In this document: positions 34,565 to 46,762 of the stretch, one piece after another | How positions within the stretch are numbered: the stretch's first letter is position 1 | Layout: each line of letters opens with the position of its first letter | Assembly (NCBI GenBank): GCA_030737835.1 | Contig: CM060855.1 | Coordinates: forward strand, 12,557,927 to 12,621,926 | Source of the DNA: Acorus gramineus | Taxonomy: Eukaryota; Streptophyta; Magnoliopsida; Acorales; Acoraceae | Direction: 5' to 3' | Length of the DNA stretch: 64,000 nucleotides | Program-made: the position numbers and the translations under genes | Notes under the pieces: model-generated | The model's input: the letters and a program-made list of their open reading frames with translations, nothing else | The model's database searches: none | Told to the model about the DNA's origin: nothing

Positions 34565-35720
34565 CCGACTCATAAGAATAAGGTAGAGGAGAATTCTATC
34601 TAGTTTCCAAATCTGCGGAACAAACACCCCTGAGCAATCTGTTAGTTGGAAGGAGTTAAGGGGAGCCCCTGTTAAAGACACTCTAATGATCAAGTTCTTA
34701 TCCCCATGTTTAGGTTGGAACATAAACAAGTAATAGAGAAGAATACACCAGAATAAAAAAAAAAAAATTGTCTGTTTTGTTAGATATGAATGAGGTGGTT
34801 TTATTTTTATTTGTGTGGGGGTGGTGGGGGATTAAGGTTGTGGATTCAAGCCATCTTCCAGGAAATGTATCAGCAAGCATTCACAAATGCATAAATTCTT
34901 GCTTTTTTTTTTCTTTTAAATCATATGCCAATCCTTTTTTCTTCCTCCCCACATTCCAATGACAATTTTTTTTTTTTCTCTTTTTTTCTTCCTAACAATA
35001 ACGTGCAGTGAATCTATTTATATATGTGTGAGGCTTAGATTTGCTTCCAAGCATTAGATGCTTCTGGTGAAGGTTTTCCTCCTATAGATGGGAAAAGTAA
35101 AAGAGACTAAAGAGTTTTGAATGTGCAACACACGAGTCACTGGGGCAAGAACTGATTGGTGTTTGGTGTTTACATTCAATATTTTTTTTCTAACTCTAAC
35201 ATGATTAGGATTTAGGAGTTTTCATGATCTATAGGTTTGTAGAGTCGTAATTGAATGCTACCATGGAAAAAGTCATCATAAGCTTTTTGTGTGACATTAA
35301 GGGACGGTTTAACGCTCATTCTCGAACATATAGATAATATTTCATTTATCACGAAAATAACTTAAAATGAAGAATTTTTTTTTCAAATCACAGCTATCAA
35401 ATTAGTCATAAATTTTATTAGATAGAAATCATAAGCTCTTTGGATTCCACTGCGGTGTGAAAAAGAGATAAACACCAAGGAGTGTGATGTTGATTAGTCA
35501 TTCATGGTGTCAAGACATTTAATATGAGATAGACACGTGATTAAATTCTATTATTGTACTGCCTGTGTGATGGGCTCTTATGGGATTATTATTATGATTC
35601 ATTCACTTTCCACAATTAAATTGGACAAAGCAATATTTGAGGAAAGAAATTTAACATTGGACAAAGCAATATTTGAGGAAAGAAATTTAACATTCCTCTA
35701 TAGAGGAGTGCTGTGCTACC
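34565..35720. other. AT-rich intergenic DNA, no gene seen
   Basis: Only low-complexity T-rich tracts (near 34900-34990) and short chance frames are present. A 34-base segment, GACAAAGCAATATTTGAGGA and onward, is directly repeated at about 35624 and 35658. Confidence 0.5.
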
Positions 35721-36143
35721 ATTTCTTAAGCCCCTGTTTGAATAGGAGAATATGGTAGGGATAGAGTAATAACACAAAAAATTTGTTTGTTTACAAGAAA
35801 TATAGGGGTGTAGACGTTTAGTTATGTTAGAATAAGTGATAATAAACTGATATTAGTACTTAAGGCTTCCGTGGGATTGTGTTATTCAACTCAACATATT
35901 CCACTAGTATAAAAGGAGCATAAATATCAAATCGCATGTCATCACCTCTATTTAATCAGGGGATCAACATATCAAATTAATTTTTTACATTTTATAAATC
36001 ATTATTCATTTTTTTTTATTCATCATTAACCAAGTAACAAAAACTTTATTATTATATTTTTCAATGAGAATAGCTAAAAACACAACAAAATAAAATATGA
36101 TTTATTCTTTACATGTACTGGAATAATTGTTTATTTCTGAATA
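35721..36143. mobile_element. AT-rich MITE-like element, copy A
   Basis: Starts near TTAAGCCCCTGTTTGAATAG and shares with the next element (36473-36870) a common internal pattern: a central run ATTTTATAAATCATTATTCA, the AACAAAAACTTTATTATTAT block and TTTTTCAATGAGAATAG. No coding. The class is uncertain and the boundaries approximate. Confidence 0.45.
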
Positions 36144-36472
36144 GTTTATGTCGCCACCCAAACCAGAGCTAAGAGAGTGAAAACAAAATTAATAACATTT
36201 AATTGAAAATTAACACGTCTTACTATCACTTTTTTTAACTGGTTTTCTTCTTGAGCCACCAAATTGATTATGGAGCCGAGGCAGGGATGCCCGCATCCGC
36301 CAAAGCGACCCATTACCGCGGAAAATAATGGCTTGTTAACTCCCATTTCGCTCCCAGTGTGAGCGCTAAAAAAATGTTTGAATCTACGGTGATGATATGC
36401 CAGATTCTTTATCACAGAATCTGCCCCACAATCCAATTATGGCCTAAGCGCTTTTGATTATGAAATCTTTAT
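36144..36472. other. Spacer between two MITE-like elements
   Basis: Less AT-rich than its surroundings, with a 96-codon minus-strand frame at 36146-36436 that matches no family I know. No gene is called. Confidence 0.4.
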
Positions 36473-36870
36473 GGCATGTTTGGATGGAGAATTAGGAGGA
36501 ATTACCAATGATAAAGTGGAATAAAAGGTTTAAGGTTGCTTGAATAGTTGAAATAAATGAGAATATGTATGTCAGAATAAACCGATATAAAGTGGTATAT
36601 GAATTCTAAACAACTATTGAAATTAAGTTATTCAACCCAAAAGAATACGTGAGTCTACTGTCAAATCAATTGTAATCATCTCTTATAAATTAATTGTCAT
36701 CATTTTTACACATTCTATAAATCTCTATCCATACTTTATTCACATTTAATCTAAACAACAAAAATTTTATTATTATATTTCTCAATGAGAATGAATCATC
36801 AAACAAAAATTTATTTATATTAAAATAACTATAAATATCATAATAATTTACTTTTCTATCCAAAACGGGG
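36473..36870. mobile_element. AT-rich MITE-like element, copy B
   Basis: Begins GGCATGTTTGGATGGAGAAT and ends with CTATCCAAAACGGGG, an imperfect terminal inverted repeat. The interior resembles 35721-36143 (AACAAAAATTTTATTATTAT followed by TTTCTCAATGAGAATGA). Confidence 0.45.
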
Positions 36871-37958
36871 TATAAAAATTTTAAAAGAAAAAGCAAGAAA
36901 AAAAAGAAGCTACTGTACTCGAAATCGTGTTCTTTTTATACACGAGTATATCATTTCATTTTATAATTTTAGTTCTAAATATAATCGAATAGAACATAGT
37001 GATGAACTGTCACCTGACAACAACCCACTGGCATAACATGTGATATCTTCTGAAATATAAGTACTTCCAATGATGAAATAACTTTTAAAATTGAAGCTCT
37101 GCTTCCTGACTCTTACAACGAAACCTTTGCGTGGCCAATTTGATTTGTGGTCAGACAAAACCAAATGAACACACATGGTGACAAGGTGAAAAAACAAAAA
37201 ATTATAAACTTCAATCCCGATTTCATGAAGAGTAAACATATGCCATCATATAAAACCATGAATCCAAAAGACAATACACTCAAATCATTCCCAAAACAAG
37301 ATCTGATTTTTTTTAAATATTCGTACTTACTGAATTACTAGCTCTTATAAATTAAATACATATATTTTTATATTTATATTAAAGAACACTGAACAATACT
37401 ACAAAAATAATTATAAGACCGACCGGACCGGGGTGATGAACTAAACTTTGATTAAGATCAGGAAGCACCCTCCTCTTTGTGAAAGAGTAAGGGATTAAAT
37501 CACGGAGAACACCATTTTTCTAAAAAAAAAATGACTTGGTTCATTTTTTTATCCCCAATTGGACAGATTCCACCCTCCCAACGCTTTTCAAAAGCTGAGT
37601 TTGAACCACCGCTCTTTGATTTTGCATCCAAACAATGCCTAATCCAAAAATCCTACACAACACATATCTTGAAACTCCACAACAATCACAATTTCCCACC
37701 ACATAAATATAAAACCAAAACAATTAAAACCCAAACTAATTTAAATCTTCTTTAATCCAACCATTATGCAATAACAATAATAAAACCCAATCACAAATTC
37801 CATTAAAAAAAAAAAATCAAAATTCAGGGAATTAAAGAACACATCTTCCCCTAATTTTCTCATGAGTTTTTTTTTTTTATTGGTTATTTTCTCATGAGTT
37901 GCCACCCAAAGAACAACTCCTTATCATCATCATCATCGAATCAAACGATCGATCAGAA
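36871..37958. other. AT-rich intergenic DNA and 3' side of the carrier gene
   Basis: No gene is visible. The last few hundred bases before 37959 are the downstream (3' UTR) side of the minus-strand carrier. Confidence 0.5.
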
Positions 37959-38906
37959 TCAAAACTCCTTAAAGAGCTTGCGCACCTGCTCGAGCGTGAC
38001 GAAGAGCACGATCGTGAACGGCCCCTGCCTCGAAATCGTCGGCACGAACCCCTTATAGAGCGCCATCGGCCCCTCCGCCTTCACCGTCTTCATGAAGCAG
38101 TCCACCGCCCCCTCGTACGGCATCGGCCCCCCTTCGTACGCGGGCTTCATGTTCATCACGCGCGTCTTGATCACGTCGATCGGGTTCGACGCCACCGCCG
38201 CCACGAACCCCGCCGCGAAACTCGCCGTCACGTGCGTCCCCAGCCCGTCCCGCGCCCCCCCATTCACGAGCGCCTCCTTCGCCTGGTCGTACGTCACCAG
38301 CTGCGACGCCGTCACCACCATCGCCCGGTGCACCGTCAGCGACGACCCGCGCCAGAGGCTCAGAACGCCCTCCTGCCTCGCCATCCGCGCGATCGCGTCC
38401 CCGACGCCGCGGTAGTTCCGGCGCTGCGCGACGGGGAGCCGGCCGTCCGCCTGCATCCGGACCATCGCGACGTCAGCGGGGTTGCCGACGGCGGCGCCGA
38501 TCCCGCCGGCGAGAAGGCCCGCGACGATCTTGCGGTGGACGGGGAGGGAGCCCTGGTCGGAGGTCCAGTGGGTTTTGAGGGCGTCGTAGAGGCCCATGCG
38601 GGTGGTGGAGTAGAGGGTCTGGCGGAGGACGGTGGCCGAGACGCCAGAGAAGAGGGCGGCGCCGCCTTCGGATCGGAGGATCTGGAGGCCGACGGAGATG
38701 GGTCCGGGGCGGGGAGGGGGGTGGAGGGAGATGGAGGCGGCGGAGGCGGAGGGTTGGAAGGCGAGGGCGGGGCGGAGGTTAGGGTTAGGGTTTGGGAGGG
38801 ACTCGCCTTGGAGTTGCATGCGGACCTTGATGAGGTCGAGGGGGTGGGTGGAACAGCCGGCGACGATGGAGGCGATGCCGCCCTCGACGAAGCCTTTCAG
38901 ACCCAT
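37959..38906 (-). CDS. DIC1-like (PUMP5): Mitochondrial dicarboxylate carrier (DIC / uncoupling protein 5 type), intronless
   Basis: The 315-residue protein belongs to the mitochondrial carrier family, inner-membrane exchangers with three repeats of two transmembrane helices. The three carrier signatures are all present: P22-L-D-L-I-K with following VRMQ, P143-A-D-V-A-M-V-R and P242-I-D-V-I-K-T-R. FSGVSATVLRQTLYSTTRMG, LWRGSSLTVHRAMVVTASQL and LYKGFVPTISRQGPFT match the plant DIC branch (Arabidopsis DIC1/UCP5, DIC2, DIC3). In Arabidopsis these exchange malate, oxaloacetate, succinate, phosphate and sulfate; the same role here is inference. A Pro/Ser-rich matrix loop lies at residues 38-70. 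The gene has no intron, as in its Arabidopsis relatives, and is extremely GC-rich at third positions, which creates a long antisense open frame. Confidence 0.96.
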   Translation of the reverse strand: MGLKGFVEGGIASIVAGCSTHPLDLIKVRMQLQGESLPNPNPNLRPALAFQPSASAASISLHPPPRPGPISVGLQILRSEGGAALFSGVSATVLRQTLYSTTRMGLYDALKTHWTSDQGSLPVHRKIVAGLLAGGIGAAVGNPADVAMVRMQADGRLPVAQRRNYRGVGDAIARMARQEGVLSLWRGSSLTVHRAMVVTASQLVTYDQAKEALVNGGARDGLGTHVTASFAAGFVAAVASNPIDVIKTRVMNMKPAYEGGPMPYEGAVDCFMKTVKAEGPMALYKGFVPTISRQGPFTIVLFVTLEQVRKLFKEF

Positions 38907-39171
38907 TAGAGGGGTGTTTGGGAGAAAAAAAATATGAAGGGGAGGGGGTTATACGAAAAAAATGGGAATTTATAAAAATTTTATTATTATAACCAGTTGG
39001 GGGAGAGGTCGCTGGAGACGAGGAGATGAGAATGGACGGCGAAGGCGATGGAGGAAGAGTGAGGGACGGAGGACCTCTGAGACATATATTTTTTATGGAT
39101 TGGGGTTTTTTTTGTGATTTTGTGCTTTTTGAGTGTGTCTGTTGTTGTTTTGGATCTGGAGAGGGGGGGTG

Positions 39172-39179
39172 TATTTATA
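39172..39179 (-). promoter_or_regulatory. TATA box of the carrier gene
   Basis: On the minus strand CTATAAATAC is a near-consensus plant TATA box, 266 bases upstream of the ATG at 38906. It predicts transcription start near 39140-39148 and a 5' UTR of about 240 bases rich in AAAAACAA and purines. Confidence 0.65.
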
Positions 39180-39299
39180 GGAAGGGGTGGGCGGGTCTGT
39201 TTCCCTTGAACGCAGAATTGGGGGATGGACGGCTAGGGTTTTTTTGTTTTTGTTTTTGTTTTTTCGGGTGAATTTACGGTGTTGGCCTCGTCAATGTCA

Positions 39300-42200
39300 G
39301 AATTACGGTTTGGGCCTCCTTGTGTCACTGGTGGCCTTTGGAGAATCTCGAGACCGCGTTATTTTTGGTTGAATAAGTTTTTGTGTGGGTTGAATTGTTG
39401 TGCTGGGTTTGGTATCGCTTGATGAGTAGGTATTCTTTAGGCGTGAAAATCACTCAGGCTCTTTTCATACACCTCATTTATTTTGTATAATTTTTTTAGG
39501 ATTAAATACATTTGAGTGTTTATAAGCATTCATAAATTCATATAAATCCTTGTAATCTTGGAGCCGGATATTGCAGTCCGTTAAATTGTTATAGTTAATC
39601 AATTGAATCCTTGGGTCAACTTCTTATTCAATTTAACGGTATATTCTCATAATATTTCATGTGTGTGAAATTAAACATTTATATAAATCACTGAAAAAAT
39701 AGAAAAAACATATATATCCTTTTAAATGACCATTTTGTCCCTAATCAAATTCATTTTTTACTTTCTTTTTTTTATGTGAATTTTGACTTTATTGTTGCGT
39801 ACTATTCACTTTTTTGTGTTTATTTGAAGCAATTGTAATTGTGATGATAATTTTATTTATGTATTGTATTTAATTAACATACTATAAATATTACTTAGAT
39901 TTTTATTTAATATTTTGATGAGGTGATTGTACCAGTTAAAAAAAACTCATGTTAATCATCATGTTGTGCACTGTGGAAAATATAATAGTAAAATAACTCA
40001 TAGTTAATTTTAACCATGATAGATTAATAATGATTTAACAATAGAAATGTAGTAGACATTTTCTGTGTATCTAAGCATGTAATTGTTTTGTCTTAAGTTT
40101 GCAATGACTAATATGGATTTATAGATGTTTACAGGGACTCAAACTTCTTTAACTTTTTTTTTATCAATCAAAATTATTAGATTGTTTGGTTTAACCATAA
40201 ATTTCCATTTAAATTCATTTTTCGAATGTTTGGTTTGTGAATAAAAAATGATATTTTTTTTTATTTAGATATCAAAAATATATTTCCTACACATGGTACC
40301 TGAATAGCTCAGGGATCATGAAGCACTAGAAAAATAAATATTCATTGCTCTTGTTCACTACGTCCTTTATGTCAGTTTGGATCCAGTGAGAATTGGCTTA
40401 GATCAGTCTTATCAGTATCGAATTACACAACTCATTAATCAAACTACACTGCTATAAATTGAATTATCAATTGTTGGATTCATGTTCACTCTTTTCTTAG
40501 ATACTAATGATACTTGAGAATCCATGTTTTATTCAATAGCTAACTGAATTCAATAAGAAAATGGAATATGTACCTAACAATTGGTTGTGCAGTTTGATTT
40601 ATAGGCATTATAGTTCAATTAATAAATTGTGTAGTTCGATACTGACATGATTGACCGACGCCAATCCTAACTGGATCCAGTCTCCTTTCGTGTACTTATT
40701 TAAATTTGAACTTTCACCTATTTCTCTTTCAGCTTGATCGGAAACAGAAAAGTCCAACCACTCTTTAACAGTTGTGGTTTGGATCCATGCCATGGCGAAT
40801 TTAACGATAGAAAAGTCAAATGTTAAAACAAATACTATTGTGTTCGTTTGTGCATCTCAAACCCAGTTTTAAATGTTTTCTATGTAAATTTTTCAGTGTT
40901 TCAAATTTTTCAAAAATAATGCTTTTTGAAAATATAACATATTCTTAAAATCTGAACAGTTGAACCACACATTCTAACGGGAACTTAATATCATAATGGA
41001 AAATCATTTTGTTATATGAGAGAACCTCGTTGTATCTCCAATTTAGTTGTAGTAAAAATAAATTATAATTAAATTTCAAAACATTTAGCATTTGCTATGC
41101 CACTAGTATGATAAACAAAAATTCATTTAAATCAAAGTCATGAATTTGTAAATCAAATTATATTTCATCTATAATAAGATTTATTAATGTCTAAAACATA
41201 ATTAGTGTATGACCCACATTTTCTTGCTCAATCGAAACATGTCACATTTCATCATTCCAATCAAATCGATTAACAATCTCGATATATGCCAGTTCCTTCA
41301 AATCTGAACATTTCCTTGGTCGCGCACCATAATGTCATACTTTATTTTATTTTATTTTTATAAAAAAAATCTTCCTCAAGGAGAAGAAGTGAGGAATGTT
41401 GTTTTCAATTTCTGTCAAACATCCTCACTGAATTTGCATCCCAGTGTCTTTAACAAGAACACCTCTTTCTCTTCACAATGATATCTTAATCAGAAAAATG
41501 ATACATTTCGTCTTAAAATCGTTAAAAACTACCCTATTCTCTTGATTTAAGGTTATATGCACTTTGATAGATTTTTCTTCTTTATTTTTAAAATGCATAT
41601 AACTTCCATTCAAAACAGGTGAATATGATCCAAAGTTGATTTTTTGGGTTGGGTGTAGTGTATAAAAGCTCTTGCGTTCGTGTAAGAAATCACCCGAGAA
41701 GACGCGTGATGGTCGAGTTAAATTTTGTCACCGGAAATTTTGTAAATATGATTGCAATTTTTATTAGCCTACTAAATAGTGTGGATTTTAAATGAGTGGT
41801 CTCTTCAAATCAATTTAGGGTCCAACAAATTATTAGTTAGTGAATCGAGTTTTGATTAAGTTAGGAAACACCTCTCACTTATGTGAAAAGGTCAAGGGAT
41901 CAAATTTTAAGAAACACCATATTTAAAAAAGAATTTACGACCAAGGTGGATAAGCTATTTTTGCCTGTGTACTCCCAAACTCACATAAATACACAAATGT
42001 TAAGTGAACGCAAAAACTCGTTATCAAGACTTACTATTAATACAAGTAATCATCCATTTGAACAGCTTAAATAGGGGGTTTGGTACTTTGGTTCGGTACA
42101 TGTTTGCATCGGATGCAGATCCACCAAAAATAAGTGGACGACGGTGGCCGATGAAGACCCTCCACTGGTTCATAATTCAAGTGGACCCCCTTCTCAATGA

Positions 42201-43555
42201 AGTGCCCTTCTTTTTTTTTGCTTCATTTTTTAGGGGCACGGTTGCCTTTCCTTTTTCTCCCAAAGGAAAGGAATAACATTATCCGGAATACCTCTGGGAA
42301 TAATGGATTTCGTATCCAAAAAGGGGTTTTATTTTAATATTGGTGGGAATTAGAGAGAGAGAGAGAGAGTAGAACTTGATAAATCAATGAATACATGATT
42401 AAAAATATTAATGGGGACAACAGAATAGAATGACTTTTTAATGATAAGTTTAACCATGTTCAATTATACATGTATATGTAGGGTTGTCTTCCAACTCTGA
42501 CCCGATAAGTGTGCAGGATAGAATGTCTAAAATGTCATAGCTGTGTCAAGCTTTGATAGATGAAACAAGAAGTATAGTTGTTTTTTGCTGGCGGAGAAGG
42601 GAGAATTTGACAAAAACGCTTGATTGAGGGTTATGAAATGTAGTTTTGAACCTGTAAACTTTGTAAATTGATAAATTAGAGTTTATGTTCATTCTCATTT
42701 TATTGATAATATAGATAAATGGTGTTTGTAAAAACATCTATTTTGTGATCACTCTTGTACTTCTTTAAAAAAAAAAAAGATCATCTTTGTCTCGTAATCC
42801 TCCATAATTGAATTTTTTTATAATAATGAATATTGTTTCAAATCAGAATTATCAAACTAATTCACATAGTTTCATCCGCTTTAAAAATTGAATTCATAGA
42901 CATGAAATTTTATAAAATCATGTGAATAAAAAAGTTTGATAAAATCTTGAATTAACATATTCTAAGGAATGTTTTTTTGGAAATTTGGTAGTTGACCATT
43001 ACAAAAACAATAAAAAGAAAAGAATTATATGGAGGGGACAAGGAAAGCGCAAGTGAAGGGTTGTTACAGTAATAAAAAGATTATTCAGGGTAGGTTTGTC
43101 ATCTTGTCCTCTGGATGAAAAAAAAAAAAAAAAACGCAACCAAAGATTTTGAGAAGCAACGAAGCAGTGAAGATATTCTGTTTTATTATTCTTTTTGGGG
43201 TCCAGTTGTATAGAAAGCCACGATTTGATTCAAGAAGCTCTATCGCACTGAGTGACAGGTCACAACGCGGTTCCCTTACAACAAAAAAAAAAAGAAGATC
43301 AGAACCGTTGGTGAATAACGCGGTTTTCCAGAAGGGCTAAAGCGCACGGACCTCTCAGTGCAGTCGAGGGTTTTGGAAAGATAGGTTCAGCTGGTGGAGG
43401 CGATATGCGTCGGTGGTTGGATTTGTTTTATTATTTGTGCACGTGCACCCCACGCGCCTCTTCCTTTCCGTCTCCCGATATTCTTGGACTTCACACGTGT
43501 GCACAAAAACAAGGTCAGTTTTTTTTTTTTGGAATTTAATTTTAAGCATTTTTGT
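39300..43555. other. Gene-free AT-rich DNA
   Basis: About 4.2 kb with no recognisable protein, RNA gene or complete transposon. It holds a (GA)n tract at about 42354-42369, a poly(A) tract near 43120, and a segment at 39500-39660 with ATAAATCC-type motifs that recall the foldback arms. The region 42090-42330 is less AT-rich but has no coding signal. Confidence 0.55.
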
Positions 43556-43905
43556 TTAAGGTCCGTCTGGTTGTGCGATTGGACGCGCTTTTGCTTTTTA
43601 AAAAGTTGAAAAGTTAAAATCGTGCAGTCAAACAGGACAGTTTTTTACAGAATCGAAAGCTGGATTCCTTTTAATTTTTCTCTCGAAATCTGTGTTTTAA
43701 AAAGCTCAAAAACAACGCTTTTTGGTCGGAATCGATTTTTTTAATTGAAAAGCAACTTTCTCTGCCAAACATTAAGCTTCTTTCAAAATATTGATTCTTG
43801 ATTTAAAAAAAAAGCATCATAAAAAAATCAAGGTCTAAAATCATCTTAAAAAACAGCTTTATTCTAAAAGCTACTTTTCAATCTGTGTTTCTAAACGAAC
43901 GCTCA
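43556..43905. mobile_element. Possible MITE with GGTCCGTCTGG end
   Basis: Begins TTTAAGGTCCGTCTGGTTG and ends CTAAACGAACGCTCA, a weak inverted-repeat pair. The interior is rich in AAAAGC/GCTTTT pairs that can fold. No coding and no clear target duplication. Confidence 0.35.
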
Positions 43906-44700
43906 GTTTGAGTAGCGACCTGAGTTATTCTAGGATAATTAGCTATTTCAGTATAAATAAAAAATAAATTATTTTTTATTTAGTCGTGTTTTTAATTATT
44001 CACATTAGGAATTGTGACAGTAAAATTTTGTTGTTTAATTAATAATGTAAAAAGAGATGTTAATATGGATTTATAAAAGGTAAAAAAATGATTTAACATC
44101 AGGGTTTCTTGATTTAATAGAGGTAATAACAGATGATTTGACATGTGCATCTTTAAGCCAATGGAATATATTAAATAAAATAATACAATTCTAGAGAAGA
44201 CTTAGAATATCAATACTAGCTTATTTTCACGTATTCTAACATAGAATACCAATATTTTTTAACTCTGACATTTATAATAACTTAAGGCTAGAATTTATTC
44301 AAAGGTATTTGACCAATCCTCAGTAATAAAGAATGATAAATATGAATATTTTATTAAATATATGAAGGCAATTTCAATACAAATTAACATTAATTTTAGG
44401 AAAATTTGATATCGTTTTAAAATAAATTTGAATACTTTTTAGAGATTTTGTCATTGTAGAGAGCATAATATAATTAATACAATTCTTTGGAGAATATAAC
44501 TAAACTATATGCCCTAACTTTTTAATTTTAAAAACTAGTTTAAGTGAAAAACTAGTTTCAAAATGCTTTAAGTTTTTTTTTTTAGGGGGAAAGATAGATA
44601 AGCTACTGCGGTTTCTATTAGAAGTGTCGCAATACAAATTTGAAATAAAGACTAAAAACAAAGTACATGAGACAAAAGTGAAAAAGGAAGTGAGAGGGGG
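43906..44700. other. AT-rich DNA, possible further MITE copy
   Basis: Positions about 43910-44270 resemble the elements at 35721-36143 (TTATTCTAGGATAATTAGC at one end, TTCTAACATAGAATACC at the other, and GTAAAATTTTGTTGTTTAAT inside). No gene. Confidence 0.35.
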
Positions 44701-44714
44701 ATCACGGGGCGGAG

Positions 44715-45083
44715 GAGGTCTCAGCCCGACCCTTCTGTGCACAGTGGTTTATGTCTCGATGCATAACTGACCCCTCTAAAGCACACGGACTTGGCGCCTG
44801 TGAGCCCCCGGCTCCATGTCTTAACAAGTCCGTAGAGCTCCTCCCCAATGTTCTTGACGTACACAGGTTGGGCGCTAAATAGTTTGGCATTGCGCGTTCG
44901 CCAAATACCCCATGTCATCGTCCAGACTATTGTCGAGGCCACCAAGGTTGTGACCCCACACCTCGGGTTGTGTGCTGCAACTGGTTTCCTACATGCCATA
45001 ACTACTCGATCGTGTTGATTTGGCCTTGCAACACTACCTCGTCGTGCAACCACTGCCAGATAACGGACACGCTGCAAGCGCAT
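44715..45083 (-). pseudogene. LINE-type C-terminal fragment
   Basis: The minus-strand frame contains STIVWTMTWGIWRTRNAKLF followed by GEELYGLVKTWSRGL, the pattern seen just after the zf-RVT zinc finger in plant non-LTR retrotransposons (compare CWNLWTERNCRLFNN in the LINE relic at 32797-34564). Nothing of the reverse transcriptase remains, and it is GC-richer than its surroundings. Confidence 0.6.
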
Positions 45084-46105
45084 ATTAGATACTACAACTA
45101 GTCCATTTACGTTTAAATGGACAAGTGTGTTACATACAGTTTTTGTTACAGTCTCAATACCCCCAATAAATATCCAATAAGATATGTCTCATTATAAAAA
45201 AAAAATATAATATAAAATAAAATAATATTTATTATTAAAAAAAATCAAAATAATTATAGAATTAATGCATCCATGTAAACAAAATTATGTTATGACTTGG
45301 TTAGTGAATACTGTTTGACTGGTCAACCATAACACATAAGAGAGGTACTGTTGTGACTTATGACTTGGTCCGTGAGTGCCCAAAAGTTTCTTCGACGTCT
45401 CGCTGCGTCTCTTAGAAATGATGAAAGGTGAGAACAAAAGGCAATGGCTTTCCTTTTTTTTTTTTGCTAGTGACCCCACTTTACCTGTTCTCAAGTCTAT
45501 TTTGCCCCTTCCAACAATATTTATTCTTCAATATTCATCATCAGTATCTGACTTTAGCCATTGGTGATCATCCCCACCCACTTTTGTCATACTCTACTTT
45601 TATTTATTTATTAATTAATAATAAAAAAGATGTCATGAGCAAACTTATATACATGTAATGTTTTTTTAAGTTTACATTTATACAATGAAACACGTTCCTT
45701 CATAACAAAATAAATAAAAGTTTGAATGATTAAAAAAAATCGTATAACCCTTGTATATATAAGCTGGTTAGAGGAACGTGAGAGTTTAAATGAAACTACA
45801 TGAATGATTGACTGTGTCAATGGTTTTTTTTTTTTTGTAAAAAGATTATATTATATATATGTATACAATTTATTAAAATATAATTTATTTTAATTTTATG
45901 AAGGTGCATGTTATGTTACATGATGTGGATGTTTTAAAAAAAATCAAATCATGTCGGGACTACAAACCCTACAAGCAGGACTATCTTGACATTATCTTAT
46001 AAATAAATTAAGTTTCACATTTTCTTCTCAAATGTAAGAAGTGTCACTATACACACAACATGCACTCACCACCATTTGTTGGTTGTGGTTGGGAATCCTT
46101 TGATC
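45084..46105. other. AT-rich intergenic DNA, no gene seen
   Basis: Only low-complexity tracts and short chance frames. Confidence 0.5.
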
Positions 46106-46113
46106 ATCCATCT

Positions 46114-46754
46114 CAGGGCTGACTCTTTTATTAGGGAATTTAGGCAATTGCCTAAGGCCTCGATGCACAAAGGTTTTTTAATTTTTTTTATTTATAAATA
46201 GGTTCAGATATTGACCAATAATAACTTAACACATTACAAAAAAAAATTTATTTTCAAAACAATTAATAATAACTTTGATATAGTTAGAAAGTAACCAATA
46301 AAAAATCGACAACATTTTATGATCTAGCAAAAAAAATATATTTACATGACCAATAGAATTTAAAGGTTTTTTTGAATCTCAAAAAAATGGGAATATGAAA
46401 TTGCAAGGTCTAAAAAAGTATAATTATTGTTTTTCACACTTTTTTTTTATTCTTTTCACTATATTTTTTCTGTATTTTTTTAAAAAATCATTTTTCTCAC
46501 TTTATTTCTTCTTTATATAAAAAAAACCTCTCTGGACTTGCTATTTGTTGTAGACGAAAAAAAATTATGTGGTATAGACAACAAGAAACAAAGTCTTCTT
46601 TTATTTGAATCAAACAAAAAATTATATATAAAAACTTAATTAGTAATTTTGCATCCCAAAAAACTAGAAGAATGATTTTTAAGATAAAAATTTAAAATTA
46701 AAATAAATGTTATTTATTCGCCTTAAAGGCTCATAATATATTGAGCCGGCCCTG
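46114..46754. mobile_element. Non-autonomous hAT-type element
   Basis: The 641-base element begins CAGGGCTGACTC and ends GAGCCGGCCCTG, a 12-base imperfect terminal inverted repeat. It is flanked by an 8-base duplication with one mismatch (ATCCATCT at 46106-46113, ATCCATCG at 46755-46762), the hAT hallmark. Just inside the left end AATTGCCTAAGGCC is typical of this family, and the 1611-2090 element has related termini. No transposase is encoded. Confidence 0.8.
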
Positions 46755-46762
46755 ATCCATCG

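Noticed and set aside
36146-36436. 96-codon minus-strand frame
   Set aside because: Lies between two MITE-like elements, matches nothing known and has no gene structure around it.
37899-38909. 336-codon open frame antisense to the mitochondrial carrier
   Set aside because: It is a composition artefact: the sense gene is so GC-rich that stop codons are rare on the other strand. The product is Arg/His/Asp repeats with no family character.
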